The position numbers and the translations under genes are program-made. DNA of 41,168 nucleotides from NCBI GenBank assembly GCA_015057435.1, contig SVEJ01000026.1, positions 1 through 41,168 of the forward strand, given 5' to 3'. Positions 7,852-19,663 of the stretch are shown here, one piece after another (position 1 is the stretch's first letter; every line of letters begins with the position of its first letter). The notes beneath the pieces are model-generated. The model was given only the letters and a program-made list of their open reading frames with translations, made no database searches and was not told the origin of the DNA. This DNA comes from Lachnospiraceae bacterium. GTDB lineage: Bacteria; Bacillota; Clostridia; Lachnospirales; Lachnospiraceae.

Positions 7852-9366
7852 ATGAATTTAAGACCAGAAGAGATTAGTTCGGTTATTAAAGAGCAGATTA
7901 AGAATTATTCTAAGGAATTAGAGACCTCCGAAGTTGGTACTGTTATTCAGGTAGCAGATGGTATCGCACGTGTGCATGGTTTGGAAAAAGCAATGCAAGG
8001 TGAGCTTCTTGAATTCCCGGGTGAAGTTTACGGAATGGTAATGAACCTTGAGGAAGACAATGTAGGTGCCGTGTTACTTGGTGCGAATAAGAATATCAAC
8101 GAAGGAGATACCGTTAAGACGACAGGTCGTGTCGTTGAGGTTCCGGTTGGTGACGGCATGTTAGGTCGTGTTGTCAATGCATTAGGCCAGCCAATCGACG
8201 GAAAGGGACCAATCAAGGCAGATAAGACTAGACCAATCGAAAGAGTTGCGTCAGGTGTTATTTCTCGTAAGTCGGTAGACACGCCATTACAGACAGGTAT
8301 CAAGGCGATTGATGCCATGGTTCCGATTGGAAGAGGACAAAGAGAGTTGATTATCGGTGACCGTCAGACAGGTAAGACAGCCATCGCGATTGATACGATT
8401 ATTAACCAGAAGGGACAGGGTGTGAACTGTATCTATGTTGCAATCGGACAGAAAGCGTCGACGGTTGCGAATATTGTAAAGTCTTTGACTGAGAATGGTG
8501 CAATGGATTATACAACAATTGTTGCGTCTACAGCGTCAGAGATGGCACCTCTTCAGTACATTGCACCATATGCAGGTTGTGCAATTGGTGAGGAATGGAT
8601 GGAAGAAGGTAAGGATGTACTTGTTATCTATGATGACTTATCAAAGCATGCGACAGCTTATCGTACACTTTCTTTGTTGCTTCGTAGACCACCTGGACGT
8701 GAAGCTTATCCTGGTGATGTATTCTACTTACATTCAAGATTGCTTGAGCGCGCAGCGAAGTTGAATGACGAATTAGGCGGAGGTTCTTTGACAGCACTTC
8801 CGATTATTGAAACACAGGCAGGTGACGTATCTGCTTACATCCCAACGAACGTAATTTCCATTACAGATGGACAGATTTACCTTGAGACAGAGATGTTTAA
8901 TGCAGGTTTCAGACCGGCGATTAATGCAGGTCTTTCTGTATCGCGAGTAGGTGGTGCTGCTCAGATTGGTGCGATGAAGAAGATTGCTTCTCCAATTCGT
9001 ACTGAGCTTGCACAGTACCGTGAGCTTGCAGCATTCTCTCAGTTTGGTTCTGAGTTGGATGCAGATACCAAGGAACGTTTGGCACAGGGTGAAAGAATCA
9101 AGGAGATGTTAAAGCAACCACAGTATAAGCCGATGCCGGTTGAAAAGCAGGTTGTTATCATCTATGCCGCAACCAAGCGTTATCTATTGGATGTTCCTGT
9201 TGACGAGATTCTTGATTTCGAAGCCGGATTGTTTGAATTTGTGGATACACAGTATCCTGAAATATTTACACAGATTCGAGAGAATAAGAAGTTGACAGAA
9301 GAACTTGAAACAATGTTAAATGAGGCAATCACTGCTTATAAGAATCAGCGTGAGGTTGAAAAATAA
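7852..9366 (+). CDS. atpA: F-type ATP synthase subunit alpha
   Basis: Non-catalytic nucleotide-binding subunit of the F1 hexamer (504 aa, normal length). It has the beta-barrel N-domain, Walker A GDRQTGKT at residues 169-176, the Walker B stretch [12 protein letters not shown], and the family signature [17 protein letters not shown] including the conserved Arg of the catalytic interface. AGAGAAGGTG lies upstream of ATG 7852. The 88-bp gap to atpG is short and shows only a weak purine-rich leader. Confidence 0.98.
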   Translation: MNLRPEEISSVIKEQIKNYSKELETSEVGTVIQVADGIARVHGLEKAMQGELLEFPGEVYGMVMNLEEDNVGAVLLGANKNINEGDTVKTTGRVVEVPVGDGMLGRVVNALGQPIDGKGPIKADKTRPIERVASGVISRKSVDTPLQTGIKAIDAMVPIGRGQRELIIGDRQTGKTAIAIDTIINQKGQGVNCIYVAIGQKASTVANIVKSLTENGAMDYTTIVASTASEMAPLQYIAPYAGCAIGEEWMEEGKDVLVIYDDLSKHATAYRTLSLLLRRPPGREAYPGDVFYLHSRLLERAAKLNDELGGGSLTALPIIETQAGDVSAYIPTNVISITDGQIYLETEMFNAGFRPAINAGLSVSRVGGAAQIGAMKKIASPIRTELAQYRELAAFSQFGSELDADTKERLAQGERIKEMLKQPQYKPMPVEKQVVIIYAATKRYLLDVPVDEILDFEAGLFEFVDTQYPEIFTQIRENKKLTEELETMLNEAITAYKNQREVEK

Positions 9367-9454
9367 GAGTTTCGTTTCCGTAAGCTACACCCCCAATAAA
9401 AAGGAAATGATAACAAAACTTGATGACTGATTAATAAAGAAAGAGGTGAATGTC

Positions 9455-11814
<2,360 letters not shown>

Positions 11815-11837
11815 AGGACGCAAAAAGGAGAATACGT

Positions 11838-12236
11838 ATGGCAGATAATATGAAGTTAAAAGTCGTAGCTCCGGAGCGTATATTCTATGAAGGAGATGTC
11901 TCATTCTTAGAATTAACTACAACGGAGGGAGATATGGGTATCTATCCGAATCATATTCCGTTGACAGCAATCATTGCACCCGGTGTTCTTCGTATTCATG
12001 AGAATGGAGAGGTGAAAGAAGCAGCATTGCTTTCAGGCTTCATCCAAATCCTACAGGAAGAAGTTACCATTTTGGCAGAGAGCGTGGAGTGGCCCGATGA
12101 AATTGATGCCAACCGTGCAAAAGAAGCTGAGATTCGTGCAAGAAGAAGAATTGAGGAAGGCTCCGGTGTGGATATGAACCGTGCGGAGTTAGCACTAAAA
12201 CGAGCTTTGATTCGTCAGAGCATGACAAGAATATAG
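11838..12236 (+). CDS. atpC: F-type ATP synthase subunit epsilon
   Basis: Regulatory subunit of the rotor (132 aa). An N-terminal beta-sandwich (LKVVAPERIFYEGDVSFLELTTTEGDMGIYPNHIPLTA shown here only as family pattern in pieces: the ERIFYEGDV and GDMGIYPNH blocks) is followed by the two C-terminal helices rich in Arg, Glu and Ala that can inhibit ATP hydrolysis. AAAAAGGAG lies before ATG 11838. It is the last gene of the operon; a strong terminator begins 5 bp after the stop. Confidence 0.95.
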   Translation: MADNMKLKVVAPERIFYEGDVSFLELTTTEGDMGIYPNHIPLTAIIAPGVLRIHENGEVKEAALLSGFIQILQEEVTILAESVEWPDEIDANRAKEAEIRARRRIEEGSGVDMNRAELALKRALIRQSMTRI

Positions 12237-12240
12237 AATG

Positions 12241-12284
12241 AAAGACTCCCAGTTTAGATTTCTCTAAATTGGGAGTCTTTTATT
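12241..12284 (+). terminator. Rho-independent terminator of the atp operon
   Basis: AAAGACTCCCA pairs with TGGGAGTCTTT, and inside it TTTAGA pairs with TCTAAA around a small loop; a T-rich tract (TTTTATTTT) follows. Confidence 0.92.
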
Positions 12285-12374
12285 TTGCTTGAGGTGTTTT
12301 GTAAGAAATTCTTCACTTTCTTATAGATATTTTCGTAAAAAATGTATTGTACTATAGGATTCGAGGCAAACGGC

Positions 12375-12403
12375 TTGCGAAAAAATGTAGCTTGCCGTAT
12401 AGT
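12375..12403 (+). promoter_or_regulatory. Probable promoter of the two-component operon
   Basis: TTGCGA (12375-12380), a 17-bp spacer and TATAGT (12398-12403), 21 bp before the response regulator start. Confidence 0.55.
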
Positions 12404-12424
12404 AGGGGATGAGGTGATGAAAAT

Positions 12425-13114
12425 ATGACAATATTAGTTTGCGATGATGACAAAGAAATAGTAGAAGCGATTTCCATTTATCTGAAACAGGAAGGATATG
12501 ATATCTTACCTGCTTATAACGGAAAAGAAGCACTGCAGGTAATGAAAGAAAAAGAAGTGCATCTGGTGATATTAGACATTATGATGCCGGAGATGGATGG
12601 TATTCATGCATTGTTGAAAATTCGAGAAAAGAGTGCAATTCCGGTTATCTTTCTCTCTGCAAAATCAGAGGATGTGGATAAGATACTCGGATTAAATGTA
12701 GGAGCAGATGACTATGTGACAAAACCGTTTAATCCGCTAGAATTAATTGCAAGAGTAAAATCTCAGCTTCGCAGATATACGCAATTAGGAGGAATGCAGC
12801 AGGATAACGATACCGTTTTGGTCAATGGCGCAATCGAAATGGATACAGCACAAAAGATTGTAACAGTAGACGGAGAAATTAAGAAATTAACACCGACAGA
12901 ATTTAAGATTTTGCAGATGCTGATGGAGAATGTCGGAACAGTGTTCTCGTCTGCCCAGATATATGAAAGAATATGGGAAGAAGATGCGTATGCGACGGAC
13001 AATATTGTTTCTGTACATATTAGAAGAATTCGAGAAAAGATAGAGATAGATCCGAAGAACCCGGACTATATTAAAGTTATGTGGGGCGTCGGTTATCGCA
13101 TGGACAAGAAGTAG
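12425..13114 (+). CDS. OmpR/PhoB-family response regulator
   Basis: DNA-binding response regulator, 229 aa. The receiver domain (1-115) has the acidic pocket CDDD (7-9), phospho-acceptor Asp51 in VILDIMMPEMDG, the switch Ser/Thr in FLSAKSE and Lys in VTKPFNP. The winged-helix domain (about 130-228) ends in the typical IRRIREKIEIDPKNPDYIKVMWGVGYR. GAGGTG lies 8 nt before ATG 12425. The kinase gene follows 11 bp after its stop, so they form one operon and a cognate pair. VanR-like in pattern; the regulon is unknown. Confidence 0.95.
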   Translation: MTILVCDDDKEIVEAISIYLKQEGYDILPAYNGKEALQVMKEKEVHLVILDIMMPEMDGIHALLKIREKSAIPVIFLSAKSEDVDKILGLNVGADDYVTKPFNPLELIARVKSQLRRYTQLGGMQQDNDTVLVNGAIEMDTAQKIVTVDGEIKKLTPTEFKILQMLMENVGTVFSSAQIYERIWEEDAYATDNIVSVHIRRIREKIEIDPKNPDYIKVMWGVGYRMDKK

Positions 13115-13125
13115 GGAGAGTCATT

Positions 13126-15945
13126 ATGGAAGAAAAAAAGCAAACGGGAAAATGGCTATATTCACCTTGGGGAAAGGGAGTACGAGGATTTCTTTGCCTG
13201 GTAACATTTATTACATTTTGTGTTAGTACGATGATTACTATGTTTGTGGCATCATGGTATGGTACAGAGATTTATACAAATCCAAAAGAAAGTTATTATG
13301 AGACGAATATGTACCAGCTAGATCTTGAATACGAGATAAATGCGGTGTTAGGCAAGATTAATCAATTAGAACTCATTGATATTGATAATAATAGAATTGC
13401 GATCTTACATATGGAAGACAGTACAATTCGATATTACGATGCAAAAGCGATCGGGGAATTGTTATCCTTTGGTTATGATTTGAGTGATGGTGTTGAAATC
13501 GCAGATATAAAAGATTTTCAAGTTGGTGAGCCGATTCTGATTAAGGATAAGGATCTCTCTGACTTTAATGGCTTAAAAAGCTTTTTGGAACTGAAAGGAT
13601 GCGATATTGATTATATCTATTATAACGAAGAAGCATTCAAGGATTTGTTTGTAAAAGGTGGTCTGGTTAATAAAGACCATCGATTTTCAGAAGAGTTTTC
13701 TGAGGGCGCTTACTTTGTGTTTGAAAATTATGAAGTGAAAAAAGCACAATCGGAGGACGCGAAAAAAGAGGAAGTTAAGATAGATGAGGATACAACGGAT
13801 GTTAAAGAGAATGAGGCAGATGTTATTATAACACCTTATAATCTTACTTCTTATGCGGCATACGATCCGCAAAAGGACCTATACTATTCTACGGGTGATG
13901 ATTTTTTTGAGGAAATGGACTCGTATATATACGGAGTTGATGATTTACTTTCCCGCCTTAATGAGATGCCGGAGGGAGATTCTTATTATAACAGCATTGT
14001 GATTCCGATTCTTAGAAGTTACAACTTAAGTGTAACAGAAATCATGAATTATTGTTACGAGTTGTATGATATGGCGCAGAATGAAGAAAACCATTTATCA
14101 CTTTTAGAGAAAGAAGGAATATATTATTACGTGCAGCTTGCGGATGGCGAGCTGTATACGAATATTAGCAGTAATCAGCCTGAACAGGCGATGATGAATC
14201 TCAAGCATTATTATCGGTTTGAGAAAGATGAAGACGGCAATTTGACACAGAGCCACAGTGGTAATGTTCCGGATATGGAGAATGTCGGGACTTTGTCAGA
14301 GGGATTCCAGACATATTCGATGAATGGGGATGCCGCGCCGGGGGTGGCTGTATATTACTTTGGTTTTGAAAAGGATTCGTTTGTATTAGATCCAACAGAA
14401 AATATCTTGATTCAATCGGAAAAAGTATATGATTGGATTGCGTCGTACTGTGTGGAAGTTGTAGTTTTAGCCGTGGTTAGTTTTTTGCTTTTGATGGTCC
14501 AGGCAATCAGTCTAATCTATACAACCGGACGCAGATACAAACACGATACGCAGGTGAAGCTGAATCATTTTGACCGTTGGTATACAGAGATATGGATATT
14601 TGTTACGTTTGTAATTATGGCGTTTTCTGTGTTGTGCGGAGTAGGTGCTGTATCGGAGATTGGGAACTATGAATCGTTTGGCATTGTCTGCATCTATACT
14701 GCAATCGGTGCATTGCCGTTTGGATTCTTCTTTATGGTATTGACGTTAAGCTTTGTGCGAAGATTAAAAGCGCATAATATATGGAATCAATTCTTGTTTG
14801 TGAAGTGCATAAAGCATATTCATAACAAAGAGACAGTGGCTGAAGAAGACAAGAAAGAGACAACGTCTGCGTTTGTGAAGGCGGTTCGGAATTTTTGGAA
14901 TCGATGCAAAGAAAAATATTATAGCATTAAGGGTACCAGAAAGCTCTTGATTGCATTTGTTGTCTTTTTGGTTGTGGAAACAGCAGTTGTCTTTATGGGA
15001 ATGAGCAATGAATTGTATGCAGGACCTGCATTTATCTATTTCTTGTTGTTGCAGATACTTGCTCTGCTTGCACTTACGTGGGTGATTCGGGATATTGAAA
15101 AGCTTGCAAAGGGTGTAGAAAAGATAACGAAGGGCGACCTGGATAGTAAAGTTGAAATCAATGAAAGGCTTAGTATACTAGGTGATTTGGCAGATGGAGT
15201 GAATCATATTGGTGACGGACTAAAACAGGCAGTAGAAACATCCATTAAGGATGAACGTATGAAGACAGAGTTGATTACGAATGTATCGCATGATTTGAAA
15301 ACACCTCTTACGTCGATTATTAATTACGTAGATTTATTAAAGAAACAGGAAATGCCAAATGAAGATGCGAAGCACTATGTAGATGTACTTGACGCAAAGG
15401 CACAGAGATTAAAGCAACTTACTGAAGATCTTGTGGAAGCAGCAAAAGCAACTTCCGGTAATATAGAACTTGAAATGATGCCGCTTACATTTGATGAATT
15501 AATGAAGCAGGCGCTGGGTGAATTTGAGGATAAGTTTGAAAAGAGAAAACTTGCTATCATTGCGAATTATCCGGAGGAGCCGGCGGTTGTAATGGCAGAT
15601 GGAAGGCGCCTATATCGTATCATTGAAAATGTATTGCAAAACATTTATAAGTATGCGATGGAAGGAACCAGAGTATATGCTGATTTGGAAAAGGATGCGG
15701 GAGTGGTAACATTTACACTTAAGAATGTATCGAAAGCACCACTCAATATCAGTACGGATGAGCTGATGGAGCGTTTTACAAGAGGCGATTCGTCAAGAAC
15801 AACGGAAGGAAGCGGATTAGGACTTTCGATTGCGAAGGACTTGACGAGATTGCAAAATGGAGAATTTGAGATTCAATTGGATGGAGATCTATTCAAGGTG
15901 ATGATTCGATTCCCGGAATATAAGCAGACAGATCATTTGAAATGA
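13126..15945 (+). CDS. Large membrane sensor histidine kinase
   Basis: Partner of the regulator just upstream. At 939 aa it is about twice the usual size. A first membrane helix (about 18-40) is followed by an outside region of about 390 residues rich in Asp/Glu/Tyr with no family I recognise. Then come six or so further helices (about 440-650, in pairs), a HAMP-like linker (VEKITKGDLDSKV), the HisKA helix with His722 in NVSHDLKTPLTS, and the ATPase domain with NVLQNIYKYAMEG and GSGLGLSIAK. In the N-box the usual Asn-Ala is Asn-Ile, a mild deviation. Start ATG 13126 is 8 nt behind GGGAGAG; an in-frame GTG at 13081 would overlap the regulator gene. The large outer domain suggests an envelope or ligand sensor. 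Confidence 0.92.
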   Translation: MEEKKQTGKWLYSPWGKGVRGFLCLVTFITFCVSTMITMFVASWYGTEIYTNPKESYYETNMYQLDLEYEINAVLGKINQLELIDIDNNRIAILHMEDSTIRYYDAKAIGELLSFGYDLSDGVEIADIKDFQVGEPILIKDKDLSDFNGLKSFLELKGCDIDYIYYNEEAFKDLFVKGGLVNKDHRFSEEFSEGAYFVFENYEVKKAQSEDAKKEEVKIDEDTTDVKENEADVIITPYNLTSYAAYDPQKDLYYSTGDDFFEEMDSYIYGVDDLLSRLNEMPEGDSYYNSIVIPILRSYNLSVTEIMNYCYELYDMAQNEENHLSLLEKEGIYYYVQLADGELYTNISSNQPEQAMMNLKHYYRFEKDEDGNLTQSHSGNVPDMENVGTLSEGFQTYSMNGDAAPGVAVYYFGFEKDSFVLDPTENILIQSEKVYDWIASYCVEVVVLAVVSFLLLMVQAISLIYTTGRRYKHDTQVKLNHFDRWYTEIWIFVTFVIMAFSVLCGVGAVSEIGNYESFGIVCIYTAIGALPFGFFFMVLTLSFVRRLKAHNIWNQFLFVKCIKHIHNKETVAEEDKKETTSAFVKAVRNFWNRCKEKYYSIKGTRKLLIAFVVFLVVETAVVFMGMSNELYAGPAFIYFLLLQILALLALTWVIRDIEKLAKGVEKITKGDLDSKVEINERLSILGDLADGVNHIGDGLKQAVETSIKDERMKTELITNVSHDLKTPLTSIINYVDLLKKQEMPNEDAKHYVDVLDAKAQRLKQLTEDLVEAAKATSGNIELEMMPLTFDELMKQALGEFEDKFEKRKLAIIANYPEEPAVVMADGRRLYRIIENVLQNIYKYAMEGTRVYADLEKDAGVVTFTLKNVSKAPLNISTDELMERFTRGDSSRTTEGSGLGLSIAKDLTRLQNGEFEIQLDGDLFKVMIRFPEYKQTDHLK

Positions 15946-15962
15946 TAGTAATGTTTACAATA

Positions 15963-16007
15963 AAAAAAAGGAGTTCCTTCGTCAATGACGAGGGGGACTC
16001 CTTTTTG
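15963..16007. terminator. Bidirectional terminator between convergent genes
   Basis: AAAAGGAGT pairs with ACTCCTTTT with inner TCGTC/GACGA, flanked by A- and T-runs. It serves the kinase gene on the plus strand and the hemolysin-III-like gene on the minus strand. Confidence 0.9.
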
Positions 16008-16017
16008 ATATCTGATA

Positions 16018-16680
16018 CTATGCGAGATATTGATACACCATTACAAAGTGGCAGATACTGCCAAGCATAACGAAGCAATGGAATAACTCGTGGTTCCCAA
16101 AGTTTTTCCAATTCACTTTCTTAAAAAGAGGAAGCTTTAATGCGTAGATGACACCTCCAATTGTGTAGATGATACCGCCAAGTAACAACCATGCAAATGC
16201 GGTATGTGTCAAACCTTTGAATATAGATGAAATTGCCAAAACAGACAACCAGCCCATACCAATGTACATGGCAGATGATAACCAACGAGGGCATGTGATC
16301 CAAAATATCTTAAATAGTGTACCGATTATGGTAATAAGCCAGACAGTAACCAATAGAGGAATTCCCACTTTTCTTGGTAATGCAATGAGACAAACCGGAG
16401 TGTAAGAACCGGCAATCATTACAAAAATCATAGCATGGTCAATCTTGCGTAGTAGCGTATTCACTTTTTCTGAAATGTCAAATGTATGGTAAATGGTGCT
16501 TGCGGCATATAATGCAGCCATGCTTAAGATAAATATTGCAAAAGCGCCAAGGTAATTACGGTTATCTCCGTGGTACGCTTTGATTAACAGTGGTGTAGTG
16601 GCTAATATTGCACCAACAAAAGCAATAAAATGTGTAATTGCACTTCCCGGGTCTTTGATCTTCTTAATAATTGTATTCAT
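16018..16680 (-). CDS. Hemolysin III / PAQR-family membrane protein
   Basis: A 220-aa protein with seven predicted helices, matching the HlyIII/YqfA/PAQR family. Family motifs are visible: the Ser and His of AASTIYHTFD, DHAMIFVMIAGSYTPVCL, and the C-terminal GNHELFHCFVMLGSICHF with the metal-binding His residues. Bacterial members are of uncertain role; a zinc-dependent hydrolase activity like the animal adiponectin receptors is proposed and some affect membrane fluidity. The name hemolysin is historical. AAAGG lies about 12 nt before the ATG at 16680. It is a single gene, convergent with the kinase, and a 7-bp inverted repeat lies 40 bp upstream. Confidence 0.9.
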   Translation of the reverse strand: MNTIIKKIKDPGSAITHFIAFVGAILATTPLLIKAYHGDNRNYLGAFAIFILSMAALYAASTIYHTFDISEKVNTLLRKIDHAMIFVMIAGSYTPVCLIALPRKVGIPLLVTVWLITIIGTLFKIFWITCPRWLSSAMYIGMGWLSVLAISSIFKGLTHTAFAWLLLGGIIYTIGGVIYALKLPLFKKVNWKNFGNHELFHCFVMLGSICHFVMVYQYLA

Positions 16681-16719
16681 TTTCTCACAGCCTTTCTATA
16701 ATGACCAATATACTTCGAG

Positions 16720-16740
16720 ATGTAGTAATGAAAACTACAT
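16720..16740. promoter_or_regulatory. Inverted repeat upstream of the HlyIII-like gene
   Basis: ATGTAGT (16720-16726) and ACTACAT (16734-16740) are perfect 7-bp arms 7 bp apart, in the 5' region of the HlyIII-like gene. It may be an operator; the TGTA/TACA halves recall BlaI/MecI-type sites but are in the outward arrangement. Confidence 0.35.
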
Positions 16741-16844
16741 TGTGTTGTCTTTTATATTACTACTTATGTTTATTATATGCAAGTAATTTTTTTATAACAT
16801 ACGAATATTTGCCAATTTTGTTGAGAAAGAAGGTGTTGCATCGG

Positions 16845-16873
16845 TTGCACTTAGAGAAAAATCGTATTATAAT
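16845..16873 (+). promoter_or_regulatory. Probable promoter of the flavin reductase / M23 / GNAT genes
   Basis: TTGCAC (16845-16850), a 17-bp spacer and a perfect TATAAT (16868-16873). The -35 is poor, the -10 is ideal. Confidence 0.5.
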
Positions 16874-16909
16874 AGGTTGAATTGTGCAATGTTGAAAAGG
16901 AGTGTTGAT

Positions 16910-17473
16910 ATGGCAAAACAATCATGGAAACCGGGGAATATGTTATATCCGGTACCTGCGGTATTGGTAAGTTGTAGAGATAAAGAAGGTAATGATAATG
17001 TGTTGACTGTAGCATGGGCAGGAACGATTAGTTCGGACCCTGCAATGTTATCCATTTCAGTGAGAAAAGAACGACATTCCCATAAGATGATTATGGAGAC
17101 AGGAGAGTTTGTTGTCAATTTGACGACGAAGGCTCTTGTACATGCAACAGACTATTGTGGTGTGAAAAGTGGTCGTGATGAGGATAAGTTTGCTGCGATG
17201 CAGCTAACAAAAGGAGAAGCTTGTAAAGTGAATGTTCCGATTATTATGGAAAGTCCGGTTAATATTGAATGTAAAGTGAAGCAGGTATTAGAACTGGGCA
17301 GTCATGATATGTTCATAGCAGAGGTTTTGAATGTACAGATTTCTGATGAGTATATGGATGAAAAGGGAGCATTTCATCTAAATGATGCAGATTTGTTGGC
17401 ATATTCTCACGGACAGTATTATACATTGGGTGAAAAGCTCGGAACATTTGGATATTCTGTTCGTAAAAAATAG
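16910..17473 (+). CDS. Flavin reductase-like, FMN-binding split-barrel protein
   Basis: A 187-aa member of the flavin reductase-like / flavoredoxin (DIM6/NTAB) family: MLYPVPAVLVSCRD..NVLTVAWAGTISSDPAMLSISVRK, in which the TxAW and SxxPP-like parts bind FMN, then GEFVVNL and the C-terminal LLAYSHGQYYTLGEKLGTFGYSV typical of this subgroup. In anaerobes these proteins carry out electron transfer from NAD(P)H or rubredoxin through bound FMN; the partner is unknown. Start ATG 16910 has AAAAGGAG 7 nt before it. An M23 peptidase gene follows after 34 bp, perhaps on the same transcript although function seems unrelated. Confidence 0.9.
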   Translation: MAKQSWKPGNMLYPVPAVLVSCRDKEGNDNVLTVAWAGTISSDPAMLSISVRKERHSHKMIMETGEFVVNLTTKALVHATDYCGVKSGRDEDKFAAMQLTKGEACKVNVPIIMESPVNIECKVKQVLELGSHDMFIAEVLNVQISDEYMDEKGAFHLNDADLLAYSHGQYYTLGEKLGTFGYSVRKK

Positions 17474-17507
17474 ATGTTGAATTATTTTGCAAGAAATGAG
17501 GCAAATT

Positions 17508-19109
17508 GTGAAAAGAATAGATTGGAAAGTGAAAATGCAGTGGAATTGGTACAAAGCTGCGTTGCTTGGTACTGCGATAGCAGTGTTGGCAGCTCCAACT
17601 GCAGGATCATTAATAGAAGTGAAAAGTGAAGATGTAGAGAACAATCCGATAGTTTCGGCTGTTACGAGTATCACATTTGGTCCGAAAACCAAAGTGATGA
17701 TAGATGGTGAAGTAGTAGCATTAGCGAAGAATGAGGAAGAAGCAACCAATGCATATGAGAAAGCCAGATTGGCATATAATGCAGATGGTGTGAAATTATT
17801 AGATGTGGATGTAAGTTACGCATTGGTTGATAAAGAAAAAGACAAGGCGGCTGTGAAAGGGAAGAAGCTATTGCGTGAAGAACGATTGGAAGCTGCCATA
17901 CTGGAAGAATTGCGTGAATGCGAAGATCATGATAAGACATTGGCGTATACGATGCGCATAGATGATTACACTGTTACGGTAGAAAATATGTCAGATGTTG
18001 CGGAAGTGTTAGAACAAGCACAAAGCAAGTACGATGAAGCGGACAGATTCAAAGTAGGACTCCAATTACCGAAACTTCGAAATGTAACAATGTATGAAGT
18101 AGAGATTACGGAGCAGGAAGCAAAGAAAGAATCTAAAAAGAAAAAAGAAGATAAGCAGACGTCCTCTTTGGTTGATGCAGATGTCAAGGCACAGGCCGTA
18201 GACGACGGTGTGAAGCATGTTGGGTTTTCTGAGAAGATTCAGGTAATGGAAACATACGTGGATAAAGATCAGCTTACAACGAAGGAAAAGACATATGAAG
18301 AATTGACCGCTCAGAATATGGAGCCGGCAATCTATGTTGTACAACCGGGAGACAGCCTTTCCGGTATTGCAGCGAAGTATGATATGTCTGTGGAGGACGT
18401 GAAAGCTTTGAATCCGGGAATTGAATCGGATGACAACATTTATTATGATGACCGTTTGACTGTTTCAGTCCCGGCTGCAGCGGTGGAGATTCTGGTTCAA
18501 AAGCAAGAGACATATAAAGAAGATTATTTTGCAGATACTGTATATGAGGATGATTCGAATATGTATATCGGTGAATCCGAAGTAATGCAGGAAGGACAAG
18601 CCGGTACACATACAGTAACGGATCTTGTTACCTACAAAGGCGAAATGGAATATAAGAGAGAGCAGTTACAAGAAACAGTTCAGGTTGCGGCTGTTGCACA
18701 GGTTGTAAAACGTGGAACCAAGTCAAAACCGACCTATATGTATCCATGTACAAACTGGCCGGTAACATCTCATTTTGGATATCGATGGGGTAGATTACAT
18801 GCAGGAGTTGACGTGGGTGTATGGACGGGTACAACGGTTCGTGCTTCCCGTGCCGGACAAGTTACGGTTGCCGGTTGGGTCGGCGGATATGGTAACTGTG
18901 TTATGATTGATCATGGTGATGGTGTGATGACAGTATATGGACACCTTAGCGAAGTGACGGTTAGTGTCGGTGAATATGTTGATCAGGGAGAACGCGTAGC
19001 ACTTTCCGGTAATACTGGTCGAAGTACAGGTCCGCATCTTCATTTTGAGATTCGTGTGAATGGAACACCGGTAGATCCTGAACCATACCTGGCAGGAACT
19101 GCGGGTTAA
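17508..19109 (+). CDS. Envelope M23 metallopeptidase with LysM and G5 domains
   Basis: Peptidoglycan endopeptidase of about 533 aa. A membrane anchor or signal (about residues 13-35) is followed by an uncharacterised charged region, part coiled coil with a Lys/Glu stretch (about 205-220). Then come a LysM domain (about 275-321, VVQPGDSLSGIAAKYDMSVED), a G5-like domain (about 330-405) and the M23 domain with zinc ligands His431 and Asp435 in LHAGVDVG and His510/His512 in PHLHFEI. LysM and G5 bind cell-wall glycan, so the enzyme should work close to the membrane. Start chosen: GTG 17508 with GAGG six bases before it; TTG 17487 and ATG 17496 are alternatives without a clear ribosome binding site. 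Confidence 0.9.
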   Translation: MKRIDWKVKMQWNWYKAALLGTAIAVLAAPTAGSLIEVKSEDVENNPIVSAVTSITFGPKTKVMIDGEVVALAKNEEEATNAYEKARLAYNADGVKLLDVDVSYALVDKEKDKAAVKGKKLLREERLEAAILEELRECEDHDKTLAYTMRIDDYTVTVENMSDVAEVLEQAQSKYDEADRFKVGLQLPKLRNVTMYEVEITEQEAKKESKKKKEDKQTSSLVDADVKAQAVDDGVKHVGFSEKIQVMETYVDKDQLTTKEKTYEELTAQNMEPAIYVVQPGDSLSGIAAKYDMSVEDVKALNPGIESDDNIYYDDRLTVSVPAAAVEILVQKQETYKEDYFADTVYEDDSNMYIGESEVMQEGQAGTHTVTDLVTYKGEMEYKREQLQETVQVAAVAQVVKRGTKSKPTYMYPCTNWPVTSHFGYRWGRLHAGVDVGVWTGTTVRASRAGQVTVAGWVGGYGNCVMIDHGDGVMTVYGHLSEVTVSVGEYVDQGERVALSGNTGRSTGPHLHFEIRVNGTPVDPEPYLAGTAG

Positions 19110-19134
19110 ACGTAAAGAATAGGATTAAGAGGAT

Positions 19135-19623
19135 ATGGAATTAGAGTTTAAGAAAGCGACAATAGAAGATATCCCTGTAATATCCGCATTATACAGTGCA
19201 GCGATCGGAACAGATGGCTGCACTTGGTCTTTGGATTACCCAAATGCTGAGATTACACAGGGGGACTATGCACGAGGTGATTTGTTTTGTTTAAAAACTT
19301 TAGAGGGTGAGATTGTCGGAGCAATTTCGGTGGATGATGACGCCTTTGTAGACGAATTGCCTTGTTGGGAGAATGCGTTGCAACCTTCCGCAGAGCTTGC
19401 ACGACTTGTCGTAAAAGACGGATTTCAAAATCAGGGTATTGCAAGGCAGTTGCTTTCTTTTGCGATGGAGGAGCTTGCGAGAAGAGGATGTAAATCAGTT
19501 CATTTTCTTGTGAGTCCCGGTAATGAAAGGGCGCTTCGTTCCTATGCAAAATTAGAATTTACCCATTGTGGTGATTGCGACTTATATGACCATCGTTGGT
19601 TTTGTTATGAGAAAGCGTTGTAA
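19135..19623 (+). CDS. GNAT-family N-acetyltransferase
   Basis: A 162-aa single-domain GNAT enzyme that would move an acetyl group from acetyl-CoA to an unknown amine. The acetyl-CoA loop is ELARLVVKDGFQNQGIARQLL (pattern Q-x-x-G-I/A), followed by the helix and the SVHFLVSPGNERALRSYAKLEF stretch with the conserved Asn and Tyr. It has a purine-rich AAGAGG very close to ATG 19135. It lies 25 bp after the M23 peptidase and ends before a bidirectional terminator. Confidence 0.88.
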   Translation: MELEFKKATIEDIPVISALYSAAIGTDGCTWSLDYPNAEITQGDYARGDLFCLKTLEGEIVGAISVDDDAFVDELPCWENALQPSAELARLVVKDGFQNQGIARQLLSFAMEELARRGCKSVHFLVSPGNERALRSYAKLEFTHCGDCDLYDHRWFCYEKAL

Positions 19624-19663
19624 AAGAAAGCTTTGAAATAATATAGAAAATAGAATTACGCAA

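Noticed and set aside
8028..8318. Minus-strand open frame inside atpA, and similar long antisense frames within atpG, atpD, the kinases and the FtsX permease
   Set aside because: They lie wholly inside well-supported genes, lack ribosome binding sites and show no family pattern.
16018..16680. True hemolysin/virulence gene
   Set aside because: The name comes from one Bacillus protein; the sequence is a generic PAQR/HlyIII membrane protein and gives no evidence for a toxin.
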